Below are positions 17,531 through 26,464 of a DNA stretch of 64,000 nucleotides, one piece after another. A program made the position numbers and the translations under genes. Positions within the stretch are counted from its first letter, which is position 1. Every line of letters begins with the position of its first letter. This DNA is from Arthrobacter cupressi. GTDB taxonomy: Bacteria > Actinomycetota > Actinomycetes > Actinomycetales > Micrococcaceae. Location of the stretch: NCBI RefSeq assembly GCF_900099975.1, contig NZ_FNEI01000014.1, positions 49,488 to 113,487 on the forward strand, given 5' to 3'. Under the pieces are notes generated by a model. That model made no database searches. It was given only the letters and a program-made list of their open reading frames with translations, and was not told the DNA's origin.

Positions 17531-17801
17531 AGGAAATCCTCATCTCAGCTGCGGGCTTCGCAGGACGCTGCTGCCAGTGATACCAATGTTACTAATGTGC
17601 ACAAAGTTGCAATTGTGATCAAAGTGAATCTCTCACAGATTTGCAGCAGGCACAAGAAAAGTGCTGCTCATTGGCGCATTAGCTGCTCTCCAGGCAATAA
17701 GAATGAACCCGGACGGGTATGGGAATCCACCCGCCCGCGAATCAGGAAACAGCGCCGCCGCCGGCTAGGCGAAGCGGCCGGACCGTGGCAACCTTGTTTT
17801 C

Positions 17802-18155
17802 GTGAGTACTGTAGAAAGCCTCGTTTCCGAATGGCTGCCGCTGCCCGATGTTGCCGAAATCCTCGACGTTCCCATTACCAAGGTCCACGGACTCCTGGAC
17901 GAGCGTGCACTGGTTGCGCTGCGCGTGGGCGAACGGAAGATCCGCAGCATCCCGGCCCTTTTCATCCAGGACGGCCATGTGCTGGACAGCCTGAAGGGCA
18001 CCGTCGCCGTGCTCGGCGACGCCGGCTACACCGATGAGGAACTCATCGTCTGGCTCTTCACTCCGGATGAATCCCTCCGCGGCCGGCCGGTGGACGCCCT
18101 GCGCGAAGGACGCAAGACCGAGATCCGGCGGCGGGCGCAGTCCCTGGCCTGGTAA
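17802..18155 (+). CDS. Rv2175c-family DNA-binding protein (likely PknL substrate)
   Basis: A 117-residue protein with an N-terminal winged helix-turn-helix (residues about 10-60, EWLPLPDVAEILDVPITKVHGLLDERALVALRVG is split across it) and a C-terminal helical part ending RRRAQSLAW. The M. tuberculosis homologue Rv2175c binds DNA and is phosphorylated by PknL at an N-terminal Thr; here residues 2-3 are Ser-Thr. The gene is two genes from the kinase, matching mycobacterial order. The GTG at 17802 has no obvious ribosome-binding site. Targets are unknown. Confidence 0.85.
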   Translation: MSTVESLVSEWLPLPDVAEILDVPITKVHGLLDERALVALRVGERKIRSIPALFIQDGHVLDSLKGTVAVLGDAGYTDEELIVWLFTPDESLRGRPVDALREGRKTEIRRRAQSLAW

Positions 18156-18168
18156 CCGTCCCAAAACA

Positions 18169-18209
18169 AGAGGACGACGGCGGCAGGTTACCTGCCGCCG
18201 TCGTCCTCT
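18169..18209. terminator. Bidirectional terminator after the Rv2175c homologue
   Basis: A perfect 19-bp stem (18169-18187 with 18191-18209) with a TTA loop, preceded by AAAACA and followed by TGTTGTT, between convergent genes. Confidence 0.85.
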
Positions 18210-18238
18210 GTTGTTAACCGACTGACCCGCGTGACTGT

Positions 18239-19330
18239 TCAGGCTGCGCGGCTCACGGCCGCCTCTGCTAGGCCGCGGAGTGCGGACATGGGAAGCTCCG
18301 CCAACGGCAGCCGCTCGAGGGCTTCGAAGGCGCGGCCGCTGAGTTCGTCAATCATGGCCTCCGTGGCGGCGAGTGCGCCGCAGTCCACCATGATCTGCCG
18401 GATCTTTTCGACTTCGCTTTCGTCCAGGTCCTGGCGGCCGAGCGCGGCATCAAGATACGCGGACACGGCCGGCTCGCTTAGGTTGATCGCGAAACCGACC
18501 AGCACGGTCCGTTTGCCCTCGCGCAGGTCATCGCCGGCAGGCTTGCCGGTGGTCCCGGGATCGCCGAAGACGCCCAAGACGTCGTCGCGCAACTGGAAAG
18601 CCTCGCCGAGGGGCAGTGCGAACGCCGAATAACCGGCCAACAACACGTCATCCGCACCGGCAAGCGCACCGCCGAGACCCAAGGGGTGCTCGGTGGAGTA
18701 CTTTGCCGACTTGTACCGGATGATCGAGGTGGCACGCTCCACGGCGCCCGCGCGGTCCCGCACGGGTCCGGCCACCTCTTCGAGGATGTCCAGGTACTGA
18801 CCGGCCATAACCTCGGCCCGCATCAGGTTGAAGATCCGACGGGCCGCAGTTCCCGACGCCGCGCGCGGGCCGATGCCGGCGAAGGCCTCTTCGCTGAAGG
18901 ACAGGCAGAGATCCCCGGTCAGGATTGCGGCGGCATGGCCGAAACGTTCCTCGTCCAGCGCCCAGCCTTCGGCCTGGTGGAGTTGGCTGAAGCGGCGGTG
19001 AACGCTCGGACCGCCGCGCCGGGTATCGGAGCGGTCGATGATGTCGTCGTGGATCAGGGCAGCCGCCTGGAACAGTTCCAGGGCACAGCCGGCCGCGACG
19101 ATGTCCGGGTGGGCGGCCTCGCCGCCGGCGCCGCGCCAGCCCCAATAAGCCATCAGGGCCCGGAGCCGTTTCCCGCCGGTAACCAGCTTCGAAATCGAAT
19201 CCATAAGCGGCGCGACATCCGGGGAGATGCCGGCCATGACGGTCTCCTGTCCGGCCAGGAAGCTGTTGAGTCCGGCGGCGACGTCGGCGATGAATCGGCC
19301 CTGCTCGGCGGCGAGCTGCGGCGCGCTCAC
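18239..19330 (-). CDS. Polyprenyl (geranylgeranyl-type) diphosphate synthase
   Basis: A 363-residue trans-prenyltransferase. The first Asp-rich motif is DDIID at residues 95-99, after GGKRLRALM; the second is in QLRDDVLGVFGD near residue 250. It condenses isopentenyl diphosphate onto an allylic diphosphate to make precursors for carotenoids, quinones or other isoprenoids; product length cannot be fixed from sequence alone. It corresponds in place to idsA2 (Rv2173) of mycobacteria. The GTG at 19330 overlaps the stop of the upstream lipoprotein gene (GTGA), so the two are co-translated. Confidence 0.9.
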   Translation of the reverse strand: MSAPQLAAEQGRFIADVAAGLNSFLAGQETVMAGISPDVAPLMDSISKLVTGGKRLRALMAYWGWRGAGGEAAHPDIVAAGCALELFQAAALIHDDIIDRSDTRRGGPSVHRRFSQLHQAEGWALDEERFGHAAAILTGDLCLSFSEEAFAGIGPRAASGTAARRIFNLMRAEVMAGQYLDILEEVAGPVRDRAGAVERATSIIRYKSAKYSTEHPLGLGGALAGADDVLLAGYSAFALPLGEAFQLRDDVLGVFGDPGTTGKPAGDDLREGKRTVLVGFAINLSEPAVSAYLDAALGRQDLDESEVEKIRQIMVDCGALAATEAMIDELSGRAFEALERLPLAELPMSALRGLAEAAVSRAA

Positions 19331-19857
19331 TTCAGCGACCCTGCAGCCACATTGGCGCCCACGGTGAAGGTGGTCAGCCCGGCTTCCTCGTCAACCGAGA
19401 TGTTGGCCGTTTCACCGTTGGCCCGCACGAAATCCCGCGACTTGGTTCCGCCCACCTTGTCCCCGGGCGCCGCCTTGAACCCCTGGGCGGTGAGGGCCGA
19501 GGTATAGAAGGTGAAGACGGCGGAAGCCGGTGCCGCGATGGTGCCCACGAGGCCGGCGGAGGCAGGGGAGGAGTTCTTGTCGACACTGCTGGACTTGAGG
19601 CTCGCCTTGGGCATCAGCGGAATCAGCTTCTGCGGGAACCCCGGCGCCAGGGACGCGACGGCGGCGGCCGTGCCCGGAACAGGGGCAGTCGATGCGGCGA
19701 GGGAAGGCGACGACGACGGCGCGGACTGCGTCTGGCCCGCGTGGGCCGGCGTCGGGGTCCCTGGAGACGAGGGAGCGCCGCAGGCGGCGGCGGCCAAAGC
19801 GATGCCGGCGGCACAAGCGGCCATGGCTATGCTTTGGCGCCTTCGAAAGAACGTCAC
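19327..19857 (-). CDS. Putative lipoprotein of unknown function
   Basis: A 176-residue secreted protein. The N-terminus has Arg residues, a hydrophobic stretch and a lipobox-like ALAAAAC ending at about Cys26, followed by a Ser/Thr/Pro/Ala-rich linker to about residue 70. The remaining roughly 100 residues look folded but I recognise no family. AGGAGG lies 8 bases before the GTG at 19857. It overlaps the prenyl synthase gene by 4 bases, which suggests shared expression rather than a proven shared function. Confidence 0.75.
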   Translation of the reverse strand: MTFFRRRQSIAMAACAAGIALAAAACGAPSSPGTPTPAHAGQTQSAPSSSPSLAASTAPVPGTAAAVASLAPGFPQKLIPLMPKASLKSSSVDKNSSPASAGLVGTIAAPASAVFTFYTSALTAQGFKAAPGDKVGGTKSRDFVRANGETANISVDEEAGLTTFTVGANVAAGSLK

Positions 19858-19973
19858 AGGGGATTCCTCCTGGGGGAGATGATGCCGGATGCTGCCTACA
19901 GTTTAGCCGCCGGGTCCCGGGCGGAACGCCGCAGCCGGTGCCCTGTCCCGCGGGTGCACGTTCCTTGCGGGCA

Positions 19974-19979
19974 TAGGAT
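19974..19979 (+). promoter_or_regulatory. -10 element (TAGGAT), leaderless start of dinB
   Basis: TAGGAT ends 6 bases before the GTG at 19986. No LexA box is visible upstream. Confidence 0.5.
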
Positions 19980-19985
19980 TTTCCT

Positions 19986-21239
19986 GTGAGAACAGACGGA
20001 GTTTCGGGCGGCGGCGGGCCCATCGACCCGGCAACCTTGAAGGAACTCCGGCGCACCAGCATCCTGCACGTTGACATGGATGCGTTCTTCGTCTCCGTCG
20101 AACTGCGTTCCCGTCCGGAGCTGCGGGGCAAGCCAGTCATCGTCGGGTTTCCCTCCGAACGCTCGGTGGTGCTGTCCGCTTCCTACGAGGCGCGAGGAGT
20201 CGGTGTGAAATCCGCCATGCCCATGGCCGTCGCCATGCGCTTGTGCCCCACCGCAGTGATCCTCGAGCCTCGCCACCACATCTACTACGAGGTGTCGGCG
20301 GAACTCATGCGGATGTTTGAAACCATCACCGAACTGGTCGAGCCACTTAGTGTCGATGAAGCGTTCCTCGACGTCGGTGGAGCGATCCGCCGGCTGGGCC
20401 CGCCTGTCGAGATCGCCAAGCTGATCAGGCGGAAGGTGTCCGAGGACCTCGGGATCACCGCGTCAGTGGGGATCGCCGCCAACAAGTTCGTGGCCAAAAT
20501 CGCCTCGACGCGCTGCAAGCCGGACGGCCTCCTCCTGATCGAGGCGGACCGCACGGTGGAGTACCTTCACAGCCTGCCGGTGAAGGCCCTGTGGGGAGTC
20601 GGGGCGAAGACCGCGGAGGTGCTGGCCCGGCTCGGCATCCGGACCGTTGCGGACGTCGCCGCCACGCCGCCGGCCGCCCTGCGGAAGATCCTTGGCGCAT
20701 CCGGGGAGCACGTCCACCGCCTGTCAATGGGGCTCGACCCGCGTCCAGTAACCCCGGCCAGGCTGGAGAAGAGCATCGGTGCGGAGGAGACCTTTGCCGT
20801 CGACACCTTCGATGATGCACTGCTTCACCGGGAACTTCTCCGGCTCTCGCACCGTACGGCCACGAGGCTCCGGGCCGGCGGGATGCTGGCGCGAACCGTG
20901 GCGCTGAAGCTTCGCTACGCGGACTTCTCCACCGTCACCCGGAGCAAAACTGTCCACACGCCGGTGGACAGCGCCCAGCTTGTCTACCAGGTGGCCTCCC
21001 AATTGCTGGCTTCGCTGGGTGCCAGGCCGATGAGTGTCCGGCTGATCGGCGTACGGCTGGAACAGCTTGAAGCTGCAGGGGGAGCTGCGCTCCAATTGAG
21101 CCTGGACCGGCGCGACGACAACTGGCGTTCGGCGGAGCAGGCGCTGGACGAGGTGAGCCGGAAATTCGGGAGCAAAACGGTGCTTCCTGCCCGTCTTCTT
21201 GAGCCGGGCACCGAACGCGGTCCCGATGGTGCAGGATAG
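19986..21239 (+). CDS. dinB: DNA polymerase IV (Y-family)
   Basis: A 417-residue translesion polymerase. Catalytic motifs: HVDMDAFFVSVE (first metal Asp residues), YEARGVGVKSAM, and EPLSVDEAFLDV. The helix-hairpin-helix region (LPVKALWGVGAKTAEVLARLGI) and the little-finger domain (to about residue 370) are intact. No C-terminal beta-clamp motif of the QLxLF type is obvious beyond ALQLSL near residue 360. No SOS box is seen, so damage induction is not supported by the sequence. Confidence 0.93.
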   Translation: MRTDGVSGGGGPIDPATLKELRRTSILHVDMDAFFVSVELRSRPELRGKPVIVGFPSERSVVLSASYEARGVGVKSAMPMAVAMRLCPTAVILEPRHHIYYEVSAELMRMFETITELVEPLSVDEAFLDVGGAIRRLGPPVEIAKLIRRKVSEDLGITASVGIAANKFVAKIASTRCKPDGLLLIEADRTVEYLHSLPVKALWGVGAKTAEVLARLGIRTVADVAATPPAALRKILGASGEHVHRLSMGLDPRPVTPARLEKSIGAEETFAVDTFDDALLHRELLRLSHRTATRLRAGGMLARTVALKLRYADFSTVTRSKTVHTPVDSAQLVYQVASQLLASLGARPMSVRLIGVRLEQLEAAGGAALQLSLDRRDDNWRSAEQALDEVSRKFGSKTVLPARLLEPGTERGPDGAG

Positions 21240-21474
21240 TACTGGAAAGCGGCTCCGGACGGGCCGGTGTGTCTTTCAGAACGGTGCCCGACAAACTATC
21301 CTAGAAATACACAGAATTAGATCGTCTGGACAAAGTGCCTCATCGCGTCTGGTTCCATGGACAAGGATTGGGAACCCTTTTTCGGGCCGGTCCGTTTAGG
21401 GAAACAGAGGCGGTGGGTGCCGCCTATCTGGACCCTGGCCGGTTACGAGCCCGGCCAATTACAAGGAGGTCGCG

Positions 21475-21837
21475 ATGCCCCTCTCGGAGCACGAACAGAG
21501 GCTTCTCGAGCAACTTGAGAAGCAACTGCATGAGGACGATCCGAAGTTTGCCAATTCCATGGGCTCGGATCCCATACGTGCCTGGTCCACCCGGCACATC
21601 ATTGTGGGGGTCCTTGGCACCATCGCCGGTGTCCTGCTCTTGTTGGTCGGTGTCTCCCTCCAGAACATCTTCCTGGGCGTGCTCGGGTTCATCGTGATGG
21701 GAGCCGGTGTCTATTTCGCCACCCTCCGCAGGATCTCCGGCGGCAAGCTGAAGCCCGGCAAAGCCCGGAAGCCGAAGAGTTCCTTCATGAACAACCTCGA
21801 AGAACGCTGGGATGAGCGCCGCCGCGGCGACGACTGA
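21475..21837 (+). CDS. DUF3040 membrane protein
   Basis: A 120-residue protein with the DUF3040 N-terminal signature MPLSEHEQRLLEQLEKQL, two closely spaced transmembrane segments (about residues 43-61 and 65-84) and a basic C-terminal tail. AAGGAGGT precedes the ATG at 21475. The gene stands just before mraZ in many actinobacteria (Rv2169c in M. tuberculosis). Function unknown; the constant link to the division cluster suggests an envelope role. Confidence 0.88.
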   Translation: MPLSEHEQRLLEQLEKQLHEDDPKFANSMGSDPIRAWSTRHIIVGVLGTIAGVLLLLVGVSLQNIFLGVLGFIVMGAGVYFATLRRISGGKLKPGKARKPKSSFMNNLEERWDERRRGDD

Positions 21838-21887
21838 CTCCAGCGAAGGAATCCTCCACTTCGCCCCACAGACCCCGCATCTGAAGA

Positions 21888-21914
21888 AAAAAGACCCGCT
21901 CGACGGGTCTTTTT
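21888..21914 (+). terminator. Intrinsic terminator after DUF3040 gene
   Basis: AAAAAGACCCG (21888-21898) pairs with CGGGTCTTTTT (21904-21914) around a 5-base loop: stem plus T-run. Confidence 0.85.
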
Positions 21915-22059
21915 CCGTTTAAGCGCCCCCGCCGGCTCCGTGCAACACCACCGTCCGCCACGGACTCGGGATTTCCCTCCACTTCCCGCCACACCCAGGA
22001 TTCCGCGCGTCCAAGCGGCGAAATCCACGCTGAGTGGTGCCGAAACGGCCGCGCCTGCG

Positions 22060-22087
22060 TTGACTGTGGTGCCTTGTGGAGTAAAGT
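22060..22087 (+). promoter_or_regulatory. Promoter of the mraZ/dcw operon
   Basis: TTGACT (22060-22065) and TAAAGT (22082-22087) are 16 bases apart. Transcription would start near 22094, about 60 bases before the mraZ ATG. The MraZ-type repeats overlap the spacer and the -10. Confidence 0.65.
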
Positions 22088-22111
22088 GGAGGACGTAAGA
22101 GGGTAGTGGCG
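22066..22111 (+). promoter_or_regulatory. MraZ operator: phased GTGGNG repeats
   Basis: GTGGTG at 22066, GTGGAG at 22076, GTGGAG at 22086 and GTGGCG at 22106: copies at exact 10-base steps with one step (22096) empty. MraZ is known to bind such 10-base-spaced TGG-containing direct repeats in front of its own gene; here they cover the core promoter, so repression by MraZ is expected. Confidence 0.75.
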
Positions 22112-22154
22112 GAGCGGGGCGGTACGGCACCTTTCACGGATAGGCGGTGGGCCA

Positions 22155-22586
22155 ATGTTTCTTGGCACCCACTCGCCGCGTCTGGATGAAAAGGGACGGA
22201 TCATCCTTCCCGCCAAGTTCCGGGAGGAACTTGCAGACGGTTTGGTCCTCACCAGAGGGCAGGAACGCTGCATCTACGTCTTCAGCCAGCGGGAATTCGA
22301 ACGTATCCACGAGTCCATGCGGGAGGCCCCCATCTCCTCCAAGCAGGCGCGCGACTACATCCGGGTTTTCCTGTCTGGAGCCTCTGACGAGGTACCTGAC
22401 AAGCAGGGGCGCGTGACGATTCCGCCGGCGCTCCGGGCCTACGCAGGACTCGGCCGGGAACTGGCGGTCATCGGGGCCGGCACCCGGGCCGAGATCTGGG
22501 ACGCCCAGGCTTGGGAGGAGTACCTCGCCGAGAAGGAAGCCGCCTTCTCGGAAACCGACGACGACAACCTTCCCGGATTCATCTAG
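22155..22586 (+). CDS. mraZ: Transcriptional regulator MraZ
   Basis: A 143-residue protein made of two SpoVT/AbrB-like repeats, each with the D-x-K/Q-GR signature: [17 protein letters not shown] near residue 10 and [15 protein letters not shown] near residue 85. MraZ forms ring oligomers and represses its own dcw operon. It is the first gene of the operon; the repeat array at 22066-22111 is its probable binding site. The ATG at 22155 gives the standard [11 protein letters not shown] start; the upstream sequence has no strong ribosome-binding site. Confidence 0.96.
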   Translation: MFLGTHSPRLDEKGRIILPAKFREELADGLVLTRGQERCIYVFSQREFERIHESMREAPISSKQARDYIRVFLSGASDEVPDKQGRVTIPPALRAYAGLGRELAVIGAGTRAEIWDAQAWEEYLAEKEAAFSETDDDNLPGFI

Positions 22587-22761
22587 ACGGATCATTCGGA
22601 TTCCGGGCGGGACCCGCTTCTTGGACGGGATCTCCAGCCGCCCATTGCTTCGCCAACCTGGCTCACCTTCCCCGGAGCCAGGCGGATGTAGCGATAGGCG
22701 CGGATGGGGATCCGGCCCAAGAAGCATTTAAGAGCCAGTGAACGAAACCCGAGGAGGCAGC

Positions 22762-23760
22762 ATGGATGAGCAGAACACGCCGAAGCCGACCTCGGAGCGC
22801 CATGTGCCGGTCCTGAAGGACCGGTGCATCAATTTGCTGGCACCCGGATTCGAGGCAGCCCGCAGCCGCGGCGAGGTCCCGGTAGTCATCGACGCGACCC
22901 TCGGCATGGGCGGACACTCCGAAGCCATGCTCCAGCGCTTCCCGGACCTGCACCTGGTGGGAATCGACCGCGACGAGGAGGCCCTGGCCCTCGCAGGGGA
23001 GCGGCTCAAGCCCTTCGAAAAGCGGACCGACCTCGTCCACGCCGTCTACGACGAAATCGAAGAAGTCCTGGAGGACCTTGGTCTTTCCGAAGTGCACGGC
23101 ATCCTTATGGACCTCGGTGTCTCCTCGCTCCAGCTGGACGAGCGGGAACGCGGCTTCGCGTACTCCTATGATGCCCCCTTGGACATGCGGATGGACACGA
23201 GCCGCGGGCAGACCGCTGCCGACGTCGTGAACAACTACTCCGAAGAGGACCTCGTCCGGATCATCCGGAAATGGGGTGAAGAGAAGTTCGCGGGCCGGAT
23301 AGCCAACCGCATCGTCGCTGCCCGGGCCGGGAAGCCCTTCACCACCACCGGGGAACTTGTCGAACAGATCCGCAGCGTGGTGCCCGCCGCGGCCGCGAAG
23401 TCCGGTGGACACCCGGCCAAGCGGACCTTCCAGGCGCTGCGCATCGAGGTCAACGAGGAACTCGACGTCCTGGAGCGGGCGGTGCCCGCCGCCGTCGACT
23501 CAATTGCCCTCGGCGGCCGGGTGGTGGTGATGTCCTACCACTCGCTCGAGGACAAGATCGTCAAGTCGGTCTTCCAGAAGCGGTCCAAGTCCTCCGCTCC
23601 GCTGGGGTTCCCCGTGGAGCTTGAAGAACACAAACCCGAACTCAAGACACTGACCAAGGGCACCGAGGTGCCCACCGCCGAAGAAATCGCGGAGAACCCC
23701 CGGGCGGCCTCAGCCCGGCTCCGGGCCGTTGAACGAATCAAAGCAAGGAGAAACGCATGA
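22762..23760 (+). CDS. rsmH: 16S rRNA (cytosine-1402-N4)-methyltransferase
   Basis: A 332-residue SAM-dependent methyltransferase acting on C1402 of 16S rRNA. The SAM motif [17 protein letters not shown], the acidic IDRDEEAL and the substrate-side motifs [14 protein letters not shown] and [14 protein letters not shown] are present. I chose ATG 22762, 4 bases after GAGGAGG; the in-frame GTG at 22738 lies upstream of that ribosome-binding site. It overlaps the next gene by 4 bases (ATGA). Confidence 0.95.
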   Translation: MDEQNTPKPTSERHVPVLKDRCINLLAPGFEAARSRGEVPVVIDATLGMGGHSEAMLQRFPDLHLVGIDRDEEALALAGERLKPFEKRTDLVHAVYDEIEEVLEDLGLSEVHGILMDLGVSSLQLDERERGFAYSYDAPLDMRMDTSRGQTAADVVNNYSEEDLVRIIRKWGEEKFAGRIANRIVAARAGKPFTTTGELVEQIRSVVPAAAAKSGGHPAKRTFQALRIEVNEELDVLERAVPAAVDSIALGGRVVVMSYHSLEDKIVKSVFQKRSKSSAPLGFPVELEEHKPELKTLTKGTEVPTAEEIAENPRAASARLRAVERIKARRNA

Positions 23761-24449
23761 GCACCGCCGCCGCGAAGGCAACGCCGTCCACCGTGGGCAA
23801 CACTGCGCGCGCCCTGCCGCTGCGTTCTCCCGACGCCGGACGCAGAGTCCGCACGCCCCTCTCCGTGGTCCGCGGCACCCCGGGCAAACGCCGGGTGCCG
23901 TTCTTCGTCTTTTGCTTCGGGGTGCTCGCGGCGGCGCTGCTGACCGTCTTGGTCCTCAACATCTCCGTCTCCACCGCGCAATACGACCTGGTCCAGCTGA
24001 AGGCGCAGGCCGCCACCTTGACCAAGCAGAACCAGGAACTGACACAGCAACGCCAGGCATTCGAAGCTCCCCAGAATCTGGCCGCCAAGGCTGCACAATT
24101 GGGAATGGTTGCTTCCACTGCCAAAGGCCAGATCAATCTGGAGACCCTCGCGATCACCGGCACCGCGACGCCGGCACCCAAGGGCGCAGGCCTTGGTGCC
24201 GTCATTGCCGCTCCGGCGATTACCGGCCAGCTTGATGTTGTCCCGCCGGCCAGCACGAAGGATCCATTGGAGAGCCACGCCCCGTCCACGGACGCGGACG
24301 CCAAAGCCGATGCGAAGGATGCGAAGGCCGCGGGGAAGGATGACGCCAAGGCGAAGCCTGCTGAGAAGAAGGACGAGCCGAAAGCCCCGGCGGTGAACCT
24401 CAACGGAGGTTCGGTGCCGGCTCCGCAGCAGAAGGCGCCCGGGCAGTAA
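23757..24449 (+). CDS. ftsL: FtsL-like division protein with long charged tail
   Basis: A 230-residue bitopic membrane protein in the ftsL position between rsmH and ftsI. A basic cytoplasmic part (1-46), a transmembrane segment (about 47-70) and a short Gln/Leu-rich coiled coil (about 73-105) are as in FtsL/Rv2164c. FtsL joins FtsQ and FtsB and links the divisome to FtsW-FtsI. The C-terminal half is unusual: a Pro/Ala/Gly stretch, then an Asp/Lys/Ala repeat region (about 179-210), predicted extracellular. Translationally coupled to rsmH. Confidence 0.75.
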   Translation: MSTAAAKATPSTVGNTARALPLRSPDAGRRVRTPLSVVRGTPGKRRVPFFVFCFGVLAAALLTVLVLNISVSTAQYDLVQLKAQAATLTKQNQELTQQRQAFEAPQNLAAKAAQLGMVASTAKGQINLETLAITGTATPAPKGAGLGAVIAAPAITGQLDVVPPASTKDPLESHAPSTDADAKADAKDAKAAGKDDAKAKPAEKKDEPKAPAVNLNGGSVPAPQQKAPGQ

Positions 24450-24493
24450 GCCTCCGGCCGAACGGACAGCAAGGCAAGCAGCAAGGAAACGAC

Positions 24494-26290
24494 GTGGCGC
24501 AAAACTCCGCGAAATCGAAAACGAAGAAGGCGTCAACGGCCAGGCGGAGGCTGCGGGTAGGCCTTGCGTTGATGCTGACCTTGCTCCTGGTGGTCGGTGG
24601 CAAGCTGTTCCTCGTCCAGGGCCTCGACGTCGGTGGCATGGCCGAAGCCGGGATCAACAAGCGCCTCACACCCGTCGAGCTCCCGGCCGAGCGCGGCCAG
24701 ATCCTTGATTCCAACGGCACGGTGCTGGCCAGCAGCGTGATCCGCTATGACATCGTGGCGGACCAGAGGGTTAACACCAACACCCCGGAATTCGGGCGCT
24801 ACAACTCATCCACCGAGAAAGTGGACACCGTCAGCCGCGAACAGGGCATCAAGGACCTGGCCGCGGCACTGGGAACCGACGCGGCGGCGTTGACCACCTC
24901 GCTCACGGGGGACAAACCCTATGTGGTCCTGGCCCGCGAGGTGAAGCCGGACCTGGAGGACGTCATCTCGAAGCTGTCCATTCCCGGGGTCGTGTCCAAA
25001 GCCATCAGCAAACGCGTGTACCCCAACGGCAGCGTGGCCGGCGGTGTCATCGGCTTCCTCCAGGACGGCACCTCCGGCCAGGCCGGCATCGAACAGACGC
25101 AGGACGAAGCGCTGCGCGGAACTCCCGGCAAGCGCGTGTTCGAGATCGGCGCCGACGGGCTGCGCATTCCGGTGGCGACCGACGAACTCACGCCCGCCGT
25201 CGACGGCAAGGACGTGAAGCTGACGCTCAACACGGACCTGCAGTACTTCGCGCAGCAGGCCATCCAGACCCAGGTGAACAACCTCAACGCGCAATGGGGT
25301 TCGATCGTCGTCATGGACGCCAGGACGGGCAACATCATTGTCATGGCCGACACCAACGCTCCCGACCCCAACAACCCGGGTGGCGTCGCCGCTGAGGACC
25401 GGGGCGTACGGTCGGTCACGGCGGCCTACGAGCCCGGCTCGGTGGAGAAGATGATCACCGCTGCCGCCGCGATCGAGGAAGGCAAGGCCAGCCCGCTGGA
25501 CACCTTCACGATCCCGCCGGCGTACACGATCGACGGCGAGACTTTCACCGATGCCTTCGACCACGGCACCGAGAAGCGGACCCTCGCCGGCATCCTGGGC
25601 TGGTCGATGAATACCGGAACGGTGATGGTCGGCAGCCGGCTGAGCAAGCAGCAGCGCTACGACTGGCTCAAGAAGTTCGGCATCGGGGAAGCTCCGGACA
25701 TCGGCCTGCCCTCCGAAGCCAAGGGCATCCTGGCCAAGCCGGACCAGTGGGACAACCGCCAGCAGTACACGGTGCTGTTCGGCCAGGGCGTCTCTCAGTC
25801 CACCTTGCAGACCGTCCGGGCCTACCAGAGCGTCGCCAACGACGGCGTCATGCTGCAGCCCCGGCTGATCGACAGCTACATCTCCCCGGACGGCACGGAA
25901 GAAAAGGTCCCCGCCAAGGAATCCCGCCGGACCGTCAGCAAGGAAACCGCCAAGAAGGTCCGCGACATCCTCGAGAGCAACGTCACCGAAGGCCAGATCA
26001 AGGAAGCCGCGGTGGACGGTTACCGGGTGGGCGCCAAGACCGGCACCTCCCAGGCTCCCCGAGAGGACGGCCTTCCCGGCTTTGACGGCTACACGGCCTC
26101 CATGGTGGCCATGGCCCCCATGGACAACCCGCGCTTCATTGTCGAGGTGGTGGTCCAGCGCCCGAAGGGGAACATCTACGGCATCACCAACGGGCCGGTC
26201 CTGCGTTCAGTCCTCGGCCAGGTCCTGCGCACCTACAACGTTCCACCGTCCACCGGGACCCCGGCCCGGTTCCCCCAGTTCGCCAAATAA
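24494..26290 (+). CDS. ftsI: Septal peptidoglycan transpeptidase (class B PBP)
   Basis: A 598-residue penicillin-binding protein that crosslinks septal peptidoglycan with FtsW. A basic N-terminus and one transmembrane segment (about 22-40) lead to the dimerisation domain and a transpeptidase domain with Ser316-x-x-Lys319 (EPGSVEKM), SMN (in GWSMNTGTV) and Lys515-Thr-Gly (KTGTSQ). The GTG at 24494 gives a 44-base gap from the FtsL-like gene. No PASTA domain follows. Stops before murE with a 174-base gap in which I see no gene. Confidence 0.95.
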   Translation: MAQNSAKSKTKKASTARRRLRVGLALMLTLLLVVGGKLFLVQGLDVGGMAEAGINKRLTPVELPAERGQILDSNGTVLASSVIRYDIVADQRVNTNTPEFGRYNSSTEKVDTVSREQGIKDLAAALGTDAAALTTSLTGDKPYVVLAREVKPDLEDVISKLSIPGVVSKAISKRVYPNGSVAGGVIGFLQDGTSGQAGIEQTQDEALRGTPGKRVFEIGADGLRIPVATDELTPAVDGKDVKLTLNTDLQYFAQQAIQTQVNNLNAQWGSIVVMDARTGNIIVMADTNAPDPNNPGGVAAEDRGVRSVTAAYEPGSVEKMITAAAAIEEGKASPLDTFTIPPAYTIDGETFTDAFDHGTEKRTLAGILGWSMNTGTVMVGSRLSKQQRYDWLKKFGIGEAPDIGLPSEAKGILAKPDQWDNRQQYTVLFGQGVSQSTLQTVRAYQSVANDGVMLQPRLIDSYISPDGTEEKVPAKESRRTVSKETAKKVRDILESNVTEGQIKEAAVDGYRVGAKTGTSQAPREDGLPGFDGYTASMVAMAPMDNPRFIVEVVVQRPKGNIYGITNGPVLRSVLGQVLRTYNVPPSTGTPARFPQFAK

Positions 26291-26464
26291 GCCAGTCCGA
26301 GAAGTAGCCGCACAGCCCGCCGAGTAAGCTTGTGTGGCAGTTGCCCGGCCACACCCTGAGTCCATTTACACCGATCCATCCGCGCCGCGTAGCGCGGCCG
26401 TCCGCCTGAAACATCGGGCCCGGCAGCACGCGGCCAGTTCCACGAGCACCATCGGAGACCCACC

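Larger units (their letters stand above)
21838..22154. other. 317-bp intergenic region before mraZ
   Basis: It contains a terminator for the DUF3040 gene (21888-21914), then the mraZ promoter with its GTGGNG repeat array (22060-22111). About 140 bases between them (21920-22059) show no feature I can name. Confidence 0.6.

Noticed and set aside
17531..17801. Possible cyclic-di-AMP riboswitch or CRP-type site upstream of the LysM transglycosylase gene
   Set aside because: The conserved riboswitch cores are not recognisable. TGTGATCAAAGTGA resembles half of a CRP site but lacks the second half. I see no supportable element in this 271-base gap.
19861..19985. Possible LexA/SOS box upstream of dinB
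   Set aside because: No CGAAC-n4-GTTCG-like palindrome is present; only a leaderless -10 is seen.
26291..26464. GTGTGGC/GCCACAC hairpin between ftsI and murE
   Set aside because: Only 7 bp with a 9-base loop and no T-run; too weak for a terminator, and the flanking genes are normally cotranscribed.
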